A program made the position numbers and the translations under genes. A stretch of 6,824 nucleotides of DNA from Deltaproteobacteria bacterium (GTDB taxonomy: Bacteria; UBA10199; DSSB01). The notes beneath the pieces are model-generated. The model saw nothing but the letters and a program-made list of their open reading frames with translations, made no database searches and was not told the DNA's origin. The first letter of the stretch is position 1. Each line of letters begins with the position of its first letter. The DNA lies in assembly GCA_021414045.1 (NCBI GenBank), contig JAIOPF010000331.1:1-6824 (forward strand), written 5' to 3'. Of the stretch, positions 1 through 5,904 are shown one piece after another.

Positions 1-1155
1 CAAGAAGCCCATCCCGAGGCCAATCTGATCCGTTTGGGGATAGGCGACGTCGTCTTGCCCTTGGTCCCCGCCGTGGTGGAAGCCATGGAGAAAGCCGTCC
101 GGGAAATGGGAAAGGCCGAGGCCTTCCGCGGCTATGGGCCAGAGCAGGGCTACGGTTTTTTGATAGACGCCATCCTCGAACATGATTTTGAGCCGCGCGG
201 CGTCACCCTCAAGGCCAGCGAGGTTTTCGTCTCCGATGGTTCGAAATGCGACACCGGCAATATCCAAGAAATTTTCTCGACGCAGAATACCATCGCGGTG
301 GTGGACCCGGTTTACCCGGTCTACGTCGATACCAACGTCATGGCGGGCCGCACGGGCGCTTTTCGTGAATCCGGCCATTATGACGGCATCGTCTACATGC
401 CGGCCACGGCCGAAAACGGCTTCAGCCCGGCGCTTCCCAAGGAACACGTCGACTTGATCTACCTTTGTTCCCCGAACAATCCCACCGGCGCCACCCTGAG
501 CCGCGAAGAATTGAAAAAGTGGGTGGACTATGCCCGCGCCAACGATGCGGTGATTCTCTTCGACGCCGCCTACGAAGCCTTCATCACCGACCCGACGATT
601 CCGCATTCGATCTATGAGATTCCCGGCGCCGAGGAGGTGGCCATCGAATTTCGCAGCTACTCGAAGACCGCCGGCTTCACGGGAACGCGTTGCGCCTATA
701 CGGTCGTTCCGGAAAAATTGAAGTGTCGGGATTCCGCCGGAAACCTCCACCCTGTCAATCCGCTCTGGAACCGCCGGCACACGACCAAGTTCAACGGCGT
801 TTCCTATCCCGTGCAGCGCGGCGCGGAGGCCTGCTATTCGGTCGAGGGCCGCAAACAGATTCAGGAGCAGATCGCCTACTATCTCGCCAATGCCGCCTTG
901 ATACGCGAAGGCTTGAGCCGCGCGGGGCTGCAGGTTTACGGAGGTGTCAACGCGCCCTATATCTGGTTGAAGACGCCGAAGGGCATCGGGTCTTGGGAGT
1001 TTTTTGATCAATTGTTGAACGAAGCGAACGTGGTCGGCACTCCGGGAGCCGGTTTCGGGCCTTCGGGAGAAGGCTATTTCCGCCTGAGCGCCTTTGGATT
1101 TCGGGAGAAAATCCAGGAGGCCATCGCGCGGATCCAGAACAAACTCAAAATCTAG
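1..1155 (+). CDS. dapL: LL-diaminopimelate aminotransferase, 5' end cut by window edge
   Basis: A PLP-dependent class I/II aminotransferase that converts tetrahydrodipicolinate directly to LL-2,6-diaminopimelate with glutamate as amino donor, bypassing the succinylase and acetylase routes. The reading frame is open from base 1, so the start lies off the left edge. The family is about 410 residues and 384 are present, so roughly 25-30 are missing. Visible family marks are IRLGIGDV near the start, [10 protein letters not shown], the PLP-site [16 protein letters not shown], and the Schiff-base lysine in [12 protein letters not shown] (codon at 664-666). The block [18 protein letters not shown] (about 766-819) is characteristic of DapL rather than aspartate aminotransferases, and the end has FRLSAFGF. 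The in-frame TTG at 34 is internal to the conserved N-terminus and is not the start. A secreted phosphatase gene follows 11 nt downstream. The other pathway genes lie on the opposite strand. The identification is firm. Confidence 0.96.
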   Translation, partial: QEAHPEANLIRLGIGDVVLPLVPAVVEAMEKAVREMGKAEAFRGYGPEQGYGFLIDAILEHDFEPRGVTLKASEVFVSDGSKCDTGNIQEIFSTQNTIAVVDPVYPVYVDTNVMAGRTGAFRESGHYDGIVYMPATAENGFSPALPKEHVDLIYLCSPNNPTGATLSREELKKWVDYARANDAVILFDAAYEAFITDPTIPHSIYEIPGAEEVAIEFRSYSKTAGFTGTRCAYTVVPEKLKCRDSAGNLHPVNPLWNRRHTTKFNGVSYPVQRGAEACYSVEGRKQIQEQIAYYLANAALIREGLSRAGLQVYGGVNAPYIWLKTPKGIGSWEFFDQLLNEANVVGTPGAGFGPSGEGYFRLSAFGFREKIQEAIARIQNKLKI

Positions 1156-1156
1156 C

Positions 1157-1162
1157 AGGAGG
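1157..1162 (+). promoter_or_regulatory. Shine-Dalgarno of the histidine phosphatase gene
   Basis: A full AGGAGG sits 4 nt before the ATG at 1167, directly behind the dapL stop codon (TAG, 1153-1155). It fixes the start and suggests strong translation of the phosphatase from the dapL transcript. Confidence 0.85.
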
Positions 1163-1166
1163 AACG

Positions 1167-1988
1167 ATGAAATCGCGATATTGGATCTTGGTGTGTGCCC
1201 TCGGTATGGCCGTTTCGGCCCCCGCGGCGGCCAAGACCACCAACAAAAATGCCCCGAATTCGAACGAGCTGATCAGCGTCACCCAGTTGACCGGGACCTA
1301 TTATGGCCTGCGCCACGGCGAAAGCGTGCCCAGTTCCGAGAAGCGCATCTGCGCGACCATGGAGTCGGGCACAGACCCCAAGAACGGCCTCACGCCAAAG
1401 GGCCGCGAAGAGGTGATCACGAGCACCACCGAATGGGTCAAGGCCAACAAGAAACAGATTTCCGAATACATCAAGCAGGACAAACTGGTGATCGTCACCT
1501 CGCCCTTCAGCCGTACCAAGGAGACCGCCGATATTTTCGCCGACGTGCTGCAGGCGAATTTCAAGTCCAGCCTGCCGAAGAAATACAAGAAGCTTGGCTT
1601 CCAGAACTCCATCGTCGTCGACGATCGGCTTCGCGAGCGCAACTTTGGCAAGTTCGAGGGGCAAGCCGGCAACAGCGGCAAGATCTATGATCAGGTCTGG
1701 GCCGAAGACACCAAAAATCCCAATCAGACCAAGAACGGCGTGGAGAGCACCGCTTCCGTCCAAGAACGCGCCAGCCAGGTGATCGCCGATCTCGAGAAGC
1801 AATCGCAGGCTGCGGGCGGAAAGATGTTCATCCTGGTCGCGCACGGCGACACCCTGAAGATCCTGCAGACGGCCTTCCAAAAGCAGAGCCCTTCCGAGCA
1901 CTGCAACAAGGAGAGCGTCGCTCCCTTCAAGACCGCCGAAATCCGCCAGTTCAGCCTGGCCGGCGCCCCGATGCAGGCGAAAAAATAG
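1167..1988 (+). CDS. Secreted histidine phosphatase superfamily protein
   Basis: A 273-residue branch-1 histidine phosphatase (phosphoglycerate mutase-like fold). It removes phosphate from a substrate I cannot identify, through a phospho-histidine intermediate. Residues 1-22 form a type I signal peptide: K2/R4, a hydrophobic core, then SAPAAA before KT. There is no lipobox, so a periplasmic or secreted soluble protein is expected. Catalytic-site motifs are in order: RHGES at 49-53 (nucleophile H50), SPFSR at 112-116 (R116), RERNFGKFEG at 156-165 (E157 the likely proton donor), and AHGDT at 225-229 (H226). About 18 residues between RHGES and LTPKGR form an insert carrying C61; with C246 these are the only two cysteines of the mature protein and could form a disulfide. 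The strong ribosome site 11 nt after dapL implies cotranscription, and a terminator follows the stop. Fold and chemistry are well supported; the substrate is unknown. Confidence 0.9.
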   Translation: MKSRYWILVCALGMAVSAPAAAKTTNKNAPNSNELISVTQLTGTYYGLRHGESVPSSEKRICATMESGTDPKNGLTPKGREEVITSTTEWVKANKKQISEYIKQDKLVIVTSPFSRTKETADIFADVLQANFKSSLPKKYKKLGFQNSIVVDDRLRERNFGKFEGQAGNSGKIYDQVWAEDTKNPNQTKNGVESTASVQERASQVIADLEKQSQAAGGKMFILVAHGDTLKILQTAFQKQSPSEHCNKESVAPFKTAEIRQFSLAGAPMQAKK

Positions 1989-1997
1989 TTCTCTTCC

Positions 1998-2026
1998 TTG
2001 ATAAGCGGGGAAGCGTGTTTTAGGAT
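1998..2026 (+). promoter_or_regulatory. Probable sigma70-type promoter for the alpha/beta hydrolase
   Basis: TTGATA at 1998-2003 (5 of 6 to the -35 consensus) is followed, after exactly 17 nt, by TAGGAT at 2021-2026 (4 of 6 to the -10 consensus). Initiation would be expected near 2032-2035, inside the left arm of the terminator hairpin that starts at 2028. This is a pattern match only; transcription has not been shown. Confidence 0.5.
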
Positions 2027-2027
2027 G

Positions 2028-2063
2028 AGGGGCTTTTCGAAATTTCGAAAAGCCCCTTTTTTT
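2028..2063 (+). terminator. Strong intrinsic terminator after the dapL-phosphatase unit
   Basis: The arm AGGGGCTTTTCGAAA (2028-2042) is followed directly by its exact reverse complement (2043-2057), a perfect 30-nt palindrome. A seven-T tract runs at 2057-2063. The GC-rich base of the stem (GGGGC/GCCCC) abuts the T-run, as in a canonical Rho-independent terminator. There is no T-tract on the other strand, so it should act on rightward transcription only. It sits 39 nt past the phosphatase stop and directly abuts the ATG at 2064. Confidence 0.92.
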
Positions 2064-2927
2064 ATGCGAATGAAGAACTACACCATCAACGGCCTTAGGC
2101 AGCGTGTTTATTCTTGGGGTTCCCCCAAAAAGCCGAAATTGTTTTTTCTCCATGGTTGGCTGGATACGGGGGCGGGATTCGAGTTCCTAGCCGAGCATCT
2201 TCAAAAAAATTATCATTGCATCGCGCCCGACATGCGCGGCTACGGGAAAAGCGCCCACGCCCGCAATCCATTGGGGTATTTTTTCTATGAATACGTCGCG
2301 GACGCCCATGAATTGTTCGCGAAGCTCTCTCCCCAAGAGCCGATACGTCTCTTGGGGCATTCTCTGGGCGGGATCGTGTCCTCGATTTATGCGGGGACCT
2401 TTCCTGAAAGGGTGGCCCAACTGGTCAATGTCGAGGGCTATATGATACCGGCGCGCACGGCCGACGTCGCTCCGCAGCGTGCGCGGGATTGGATAGAGCA
2501 ACTGGGGCACAAACGTTTCCGAGTCTTTCCGACGCTCAAAGGGTTCGCCGATCGGCTTCGGCAATCGAACCCGCACTTGACCGAGGCGCGGGCTTCCTTT
2601 CTCGCCAAATACCTGGCGAAGCGCGTGGCGAAGGGCTGGACCATGGCCGCCGATCCCAAGCATAAATTGATGGAACCCTACTGGGTGCCCCTCGATGTGC
2701 ACTATGCCTTTTGGCGGAAGATCTCAGCTCGTTGTCTCCTCGTTTCGGCGGACAAGACCGAAATGGCCCTTCGCTTCGGGGCCGGAGATTTTTGGAAGAG
2801 CATTCACGAGCGCGAGGCGCATTTTCCCTCCGGCAGCCGTATCGTGCGGATCCCCGAATGCGGGCATATGGTTCACCACCAAAAGCCCAGGGAATTGGCC
2901 GAGATCATCCTCGATTTCTTGAATTAA
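2064..2927 (+). CDS. Alpha/beta hydrolase, serine-hydrolase-like (SERHL type)
   Basis: A 287-residue alpha/beta-hydrolase of unknown substrate, predicted cytoplasmic with no signal peptide. The oxyanion-hole motif is LHGW at 29-32. Next come the strand and turn PDMRGYGKSAH (55-65), the nucleophile elbow GHSLGG (98-103, S100), a probable acid D230 in VSADKTE, and a catalytic histidine H268 in CGHMVHH. The helical cap between about 125 and 215 includes a GWTMAADPKHKLMEP segment, like the 'W..D..L' stretch of SERHL-type serine hydrolases. The start is uncertain. ATG at 2064 and at 2070 both fit the family N-terminus but neither has a Shine-Dalgarno sequence. An in-frame TTG at 1998 would translate the terminator palindrome and is unlikely. 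The gene probably has its own promoter at 1998-2026. It converges with the lysine operon, 8 nt stop to stop. Family assignment is firm; function is not. Confidence 0.88.
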   Translation: MRMKNYTINGLRQRVYSWGSPKKPKLFFLHGWLDTGAGFEFLAEHLQKNYHCIAPDMRGYGKSAHARNPLGYFFYEYVADAHELFAKLSPQEPIRLLGHSLGGIVSSIYAGTFPERVAQLVNVEGYMIPARTADVAPQRARDWIEQLGHKRFRVFPTLKGFADRLRQSNPHLTEARASFLAKYLAKRVAKGWTMAADPKHKLMEPYWVPLDVHYAFWRKISARCLLVSADKTEMALRFGAGDFWKSIHEREAHFPSGSRIVRIPECGHMVHHQKPRELAEIILDFLN

Positions 2928-2935
2928 CCGCCCGT
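2928..2935. other. Eight-base gap between convergent genes
   Basis: The alpha/beta hydrolase stop (TAA, 2925-2927) and the FAH stop (TAA on the - strand, 2938-2936) are eight bases apart. No hairpin with a T-tract fits here or in the first bases of either gene, so transcripts from the two sides probably overlap. Confidence 0.8.
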
Positions 2936-3697
2936 TTATTCGACGTGCAGCACCGGGTTGCTCAAGGTGCCGATACCCTCGATGGTGACTTCGACCGTAT
3001 CGCCGTTTTCCAGGGGGCCTACGCCCGAGGGAGTTCCGGTGATGACGACGTCTCCCGCTTCGAGCGTCATGATTCGGGAGATGAATGAAAGAATCCGGGG
3101 AACGGAAAAAACCATCTCGCTAGTGCGGGCGCTTTGCTTCACTTCACCGTTGACCCGGGTCTCGATCTTCAAGTCCTTGGGATCCAGTTCGGTCTCGATC
3201 CAGGGGCCCAGGCAGGCGAAGGTATCGAAGGCCTTGGCGCGGGTGAATTGCACGTCCTTGAATTGCAGGTCCCGCGCGGTGACGTCGTTGAAGCAGGAGT
3301 AGCCGAGAATGGCCTTGGATGCCTCGGCCTCGCTCAAGTTCTTCGCGCGTTGTCCCAAGACGACGGCCAATTCTCCCTCGAAGTCCACGCGTTGGGACAT
3401 TTCGGGCAAGAGGATGGGCTGTTCGGGACCGTTGAGCGCGCTGGGCGGCTTGAGAAAGATCAGAGGTTCGTCCGAAGTCGTCTTGAGGCTCAATTCCTTG
3501 GCATGACCGCGGTAGTTCAAGCCCACCGCGATGATCTTGCTGGGCAAGATCGGCGCGAGCAAGGTGACTTCGCCGAGCGGCCAAAGCTCCTCCAGATGCA
3601 GGGGCTCGGTGGGCGGGCCGCGCAGGGCCTGGACTTTATCCCCTTGGATGATGCCGAAATTGATTTTCTCCTCGCGTTCGAATCGGATCAGTTTCAT
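2936..3697 (-). CDS. Fumarylacetoacetate hydrolase family protein (FAHD1/acylpyruvase-like)
   Basis: A 253-residue single-domain FAH-fold enzyme. Such proteins hydrolyse acylpyruvates, decarboxylate oxaloacetate, or act in homoprotocatechuate degradation. Metal ligands are visible as E107 and E109 in DFEGELAVVLG and D138 in NDVTARDLQ. H65 and E68 in NYRGHAKE correspond to the His/Glu pair of the FAHD1 lid. RAKAFDTF (153-160) and GTPSGVG (221-227) are further family marks. It is a stand-alone FAH domain without an extra N-terminal domain and has no signal peptide. The ATG at 3697 overlaps the dapB stop by four bases (ATGA), with GGGG 5 nt upstream as a weak ribosome site. An in-frame start further upstream (3754) would run 19 codons into dapB and is not needed. 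No aromatic-degradation genes are nearby. It is the last gene of the lysine operon. The family is certain; the substrate is open, with oxaloacetate or an acylpyruvate the likeliest. Confidence 0.92.
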   Translation of the reverse strand: MKLIRFEREEKINFGIIQGDKVQALRGPPTEPLHLEELWPLGEVTLLAPILPSKIIAVGLNYRGHAKELSLKTTSDEPLIFLKPPSALNGPEQPILLPEMSQRVDFEGELAVVLGQRAKNLSEAEASKAILGYSCFNDVTARDLQFKDVQFTRAKAFDTFACLGPWIETELDPKDLKIETRVNGEVKQSARTSEMVFSVPRILSFISRIMTLEAGDVVITGTPSGVGPLENGDTVEVTIEGIGTLSNPVLHVE

Positions 3698-4476
3698 TTT
3701 AACCCCAAGACGTCGGCCATCGTGTAGATGCCCGGCGATTTGTCGCTCACCCATTTAGCCGCCAAAACCGCGCCGCGGGCGAAATTGTCCCGGCTGGTGG
3801 CTCGGTGGGTGATCTCGACGCGTTCTCCCGAACCCGCGAAATAAACCGTGTGATCCCCGATGATGTCCCCGCCGCGTATCGTCTGGATGCCGATCTCTCG
3901 CGCGGGTCTCTCGCCCACTTGGCCGTAGCGTTCGTATTTCGCGACTTTCGCCAAGTCTCTGCCGACGCTTTTGGCGATTTCCTCGGCCAGGCTCAGGGCG
4001 GTGCCGCTGGGTGCGTCTTTCTTGTGGCGGTGGTGGGCTTCGAAAATCTCGATGTCGTAATCCTCCCCGAGCAATCGCGCCGTGTCGGCGGCGACCTTGA
4101 ACATCACGTTCATCCCGATGCTCATGTTGGAGGAGAAAACGGCGGGAATCCTTGCGAGACGGTCCACCAACTGCCCCCGCTCTTCCGGATTGAAACCGGT
4201 GGTCCCGACGACCAGGGCTTTATCGTGCTTGGCGGCGATTTCGGCGTGGTGCAAGGTGGCCCTGGGGGAGGTGAAGTCGATGACGACGTCGGCGTGCATG
4301 ATGTTCTTTGAGAGGTCGTCGACGACTTGCTGGCCTTCCGGGAGCAAGGTGCCGACGGCGAAGGAGCCGGGGGCTTCGACGGCGCCGGCCAAGGTCAAGC
4401 CGGGGGTTTCGCGGATGATGTCGGCGATGCGGCTTCCCATGCGACCGGAAATGCCGGTGACGATGATGCGGGTCAT
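3694..4476 (-). CDS. dapB: 4-hydroxy-tetrahydrodipicolinate reductase
   Basis: A 260-residue cytoplasmic enzyme that reduces the DapA product to tetrahydrodipicolinate using NAD(P)H. The Rossmann glycine motif GISGRMG is at 8-14, the cofactor loop GTTG at 91-94, and the signature EAHHRHKKDAPSGTA at 146-160. H148 and K152 match H159 and K163 of the E. coli enzyme. Length is normal for the family. After strand two the motif reads VEAPGS, so the arginine that follows the acidic residue in E. coli (R39, bound to the NADPH 2'-phosphate) is alanine (A35). The start at 4476 is fixed by AAGGAA six bases upstream; this site overlaps the TAA of the preceding gene. The last codons overlap the FAH gene start as ATGA. 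Confidence 0.97.
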   Translation of the reverse strand: MTRIIVTGISGRMGSRIADIIRETPGLTLAGAVEAPGSFAVGTLLPEGQQVVDDLSKNIMHADVVIDFTSPRATLHHAEIAAKHDKALVVGTTGFNPEERGQLVDRLARIPAVFSSNMSIGMNVMFKVAADTARLLGEDYDIEIFEAHHRHKKDAPSGTALSLAEEIAKSVGRDLAKVAKYERYGQVGERPAREIGIQTIRGGDIIGDHTVYFAGSGERVEITHRATSRDNFARGAVLAAKWVSDKSPGIYTMADVLGLK

Positions 4477-4482
4477 GCGGTC

Positions 4483-4488
4483 TTCCTT
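4483..4488 (-). promoter_or_regulatory. Shine-Dalgarno of dapB, overlapping the upstream stop
   Basis: AAGGAA lies six bases before the dapB ATG and shares bases with the TAA stop (4489-4487) of the exported-protein gene. Ribosomes finishing that gene would arrive directly on the dapB initiation site, which suggests linked translation. Confidence 0.75.
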
Positions 4489-4999
4489 ATAATATCTCGA
4501 AAGAATCCAGTATCTTTTGAAAGTCCCTGCGCATCCGAGTATAGCTCTCGGTGTTGGCGGTACAGGTTATCACAAAGCTCTTTCCTTTGGCGACGAAGAA
4601 CCATTGGTGAAAGACCACCTCGGATTTTTTGTCATGAAGCACGATTTGGTAACCTTCGAGGTTGGGGCGGACGATCTTCTTTTTTTCGACTAATTCGACG
4701 TCCTCGGGCAAGGCGGCCAAATCCGTTTTCAAAACCCTATCCAATTTGACCTTCGGGGAATCCAGGTCTTGCACGCGCACCGTCGCGTTGGGCACGAATT
4801 GATGGACCGGAGACTCGAAGCGCATGGTCAAACGAAGCGGCCCGGGATCCGTGCCTCGGGGCTCGAAGCTCCATTGAGCGTTCGGGGTGGAGATCTTGAA
4901 GGAGGCGTCCGAATCGGTGAAGCTTTGCTCGAGGACCTGGGCGGGCAACGGCGAGGCCCAAACCAAGAATGCTAACAGAAGAGCGGCCCTTTTGATCAT
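4487..4999 (-). CDS. Small exported protein of unknown function between dapA and dapB
   Basis: A 170-residue protein that I cannot assign to a characterised family. Residues 1-20 are a clear type I signal peptide (K3/R4, hydrophobic core 6-14, SPLPA then Q21), so it should reach the periplasm or outside; no lipobox cysteine is present. The mature part of about 150 residues starts near FKISTPNAQWSFEP. It ends with a pattern seen in PsbP/DcrB/DUF1795-like domains: a hydrophobic strand FFVAKGKSFVITCTA (134-148), a helix with RMRRDFQKIL (155-164), and a terminal SFEIL. That fold match is a pattern inference. One cysteine (C146) remains in the mature part. The start at 4999 is preferred because AGGA lies five bases upstream. 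The alternative ATG at 5005 overlaps the dapA stop as ATGA but has no usable ribosome site. The in-frame extension beyond 5005 only shadows dapA. Confidence 0.85.
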   Translation of the reverse strand: MIKRAALLLAFLVWASPLPAQVLEQSFTDSDASFKISTPNAQWSFEPRGTDPGPLRLTMRFESPVHQFVPNATVRVQDLDSPKVKLDRVLKTDLAALPEDVELVEKKKIVRPNLEGYQIVLHDKKSEVVFHQWFFVAKGKSFVITCTANTESYTRMRRDFQKILDSFEIL

Positions 5000-5001
5000 A
5001 T

Positions 5002-5874
5002 TCATCCTAGCAGGTGGTAGGATTTCAGCGTTTTTTGCAGTTGATCCAGGCTTTCCGGGCTCAGGGCAACCAGGGGCAGCCGCACGTCGGGGAGCATTTT
5101 TTTCATAAGGGCCAAGGCGGCCTTGGTGGGCGCCGGGTTCGTCTCGATGAAGAGGATGCGGTTCATTTCGGCGAGCTCGTAATGGATCTTGCGGGCGGTC
5201 AGCCAATCGCCGCGTCCCACGGCCGCGAACATCTCGGCGCAAGCTTTGGGAAGGAGATTGGCGGTCACCGAAATGGCGCCCTTCGCGCCCAGCGCCAGCA
5301 TCGGAAAGGTCAAGGCATCCTCGCCGGACAAGACGGCGAAGTCGGGAGGGCAAAGCTCGATGAGCTCCGAGACCTGGGCCACGCTGCTGGCCTCCTTGAT
5401 TCCGACGATATTGTCGATTTTGGCGAGGCGGGCCACGGTCTTGGGCAACATGTTCACGGAGGTGCGACCGGGGATATTATAAAGAACTATGGGAAATCCA
5501 GTCGCCTTGGCGACGGATTCGAAGTGGCGGTAGAGGCCCTCTTGGGTCGGGCGATTGTAGTAAGGACAGATGTGTAGGGCCCCGTCAGCTCCAGATTTTT
5601 TGGCGTGTTGGGTAAGACGGATGGCCTCCTCGGTGGAGTTCGAGCCGGCCCCGGCCAAGACCTTCACGCGGCCTTTGGCGGCGGACACTGTGATGTCGAT
5701 GACGCGGTCATGTTCTTCGTGGCTGAGGGTGGCGGATTCCCCGGTGGTGCCGCAGGGAACCAAGACCTGTGTGCCGCCGGCGATTTGGGCCTCGATGAGC
5801 GCAACCAAAGCGGATTCATCAATTTTACCGTCTCGGAATGGGGTGACGAGCGCGACGCCGGAGCCTTCAAACAT
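5002..5874 (-). CDS. dapA: 4-hydroxy-tetrahydrodipicolinate synthase
   Basis: A 290-residue class I aldolase-type TIM barrel and first committed enzyme of the pathway, condensing pyruvate with L-aspartate 4-semialdehyde. Motifs in order: CGTTGESATL (41-50), PYYNRPTQEGLY (104-115), YNIPGRT (132-138), and GIKEAS with Schiff-base lysine K160. Numbering runs one behind the E. coli enzyme, giving the catalytic set T43, T44, Y106, Y132, R137 and K160. The E. coli lysine-inhibition residues are also all present: S47, A48, H52, H55, N79, E83 and Y105. Feedback inhibition by lysine is therefore likely (inference from residue identity). The start at 5874 has AAGGTGA six bases upstream. The gene is 30 nt after dapF and two bases before the start of the exported-protein gene. 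Confidence 0.98.
   Translation of the reverse strand: MFEGSGVALVTPFRDGKIDESALVALIEAQIAGGTQVLVPCGTTGESATLSHEEHDRVIDITVSAAKGRVKVLAGAGSNSTEEAIRLTQHAKKSGADGALHICPYYNRPTQEGLYRHFESVAKATGFPIVLYNIPGRTSVNMLPKTVARLAKIDNIVGIKEASSVAQVSELIELCPPDFAVLSGEDALTFPMLALGAKGAISVTANLLPKACAEMFAAVGRGDWLTARKIHYELAEMNRILFIETNPAPTKAALALMKKMLPDVRLPLVALSPESLDQLQKTLKSYHLLG
5005..5008 (-). promoter_or_regulatory. Shine-Dalgarno deciding the start of the exported-protein gene
   Basis: AGGA lies five bases before the ATG at 4999 and only touches the ATG at 5005. It therefore favours the downstream ATG (methionine, isoleucine, lysine, arginine) as the true start, two bases after the dapA TGA. Confidence 0.6.
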
Positions 5875-5880
5875 AGGGAT

Positions 5881-5887
5881 TCACCTT
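5881..5887 (-). promoter_or_regulatory. Shine-Dalgarno of dapA
   Basis: AAGGTGA sits six bases before the dapA ATG in the 30-nt gap after dapF. I see no convincing promoter or terminator in that gap, so dapA most likely shares the transcript of lysA and dapF. Confidence 0.75.
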
Positions 5888-5904
5888 AAAATAGGGTACT
5901 AGGC

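Noticed and set aside
1998..2063. Upstream TTG start extending the alpha/beta hydrolase by 22 codons
   Set aside because: The extension would translate the terminator and the promoter-like boxes, has no ribosome site, and adds residues outside the family N-terminus.
1152..2153. A 333-codon open frame on the - strand across the phosphatase gene
   Set aside because: It is antisense to a gene with complete catalytic motifs, lacks recognisable domains, and reads through the terminator palindrome. Long antisense frames are common in GC-rich DNA.
2941..2961. GCACC/GGTGC inverted repeat near the FAH 3' end as a terminator
   Set aside because: Five pairs around an 11-base loop, inside coding sequence, with no T-tract on either side.
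3698..3754. Longer FAH protein starting inside dapB
   Set aside because: The ATG at 3697 gives a normal family N-terminus (MKLIRFE) with the common ATGA coupling; the extra 19 residues are a shadow of dapB.
3805..4311. A 168-codon + strand frame across dapB
   Set aside because: Antisense to a gene with all DapB motifs; its composition is a GC-driven glycine/valine/aspartate-rich shadow.
4488..4493. Perfect TATAAT on the + strand near the dapB start
   Set aside because: It arises from the stop codon plus ribosome site of the opposite strand; no -35 box lies 15-19 bases upstream and no extended -10 is present.
5000..5353. In-frame N-terminal extension of the exported-protein gene through dapA
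   Set aside because: It overlaps the catalytic part of dapA in another frame, and the signal peptide begins at the ATG at 4999 or 5005.
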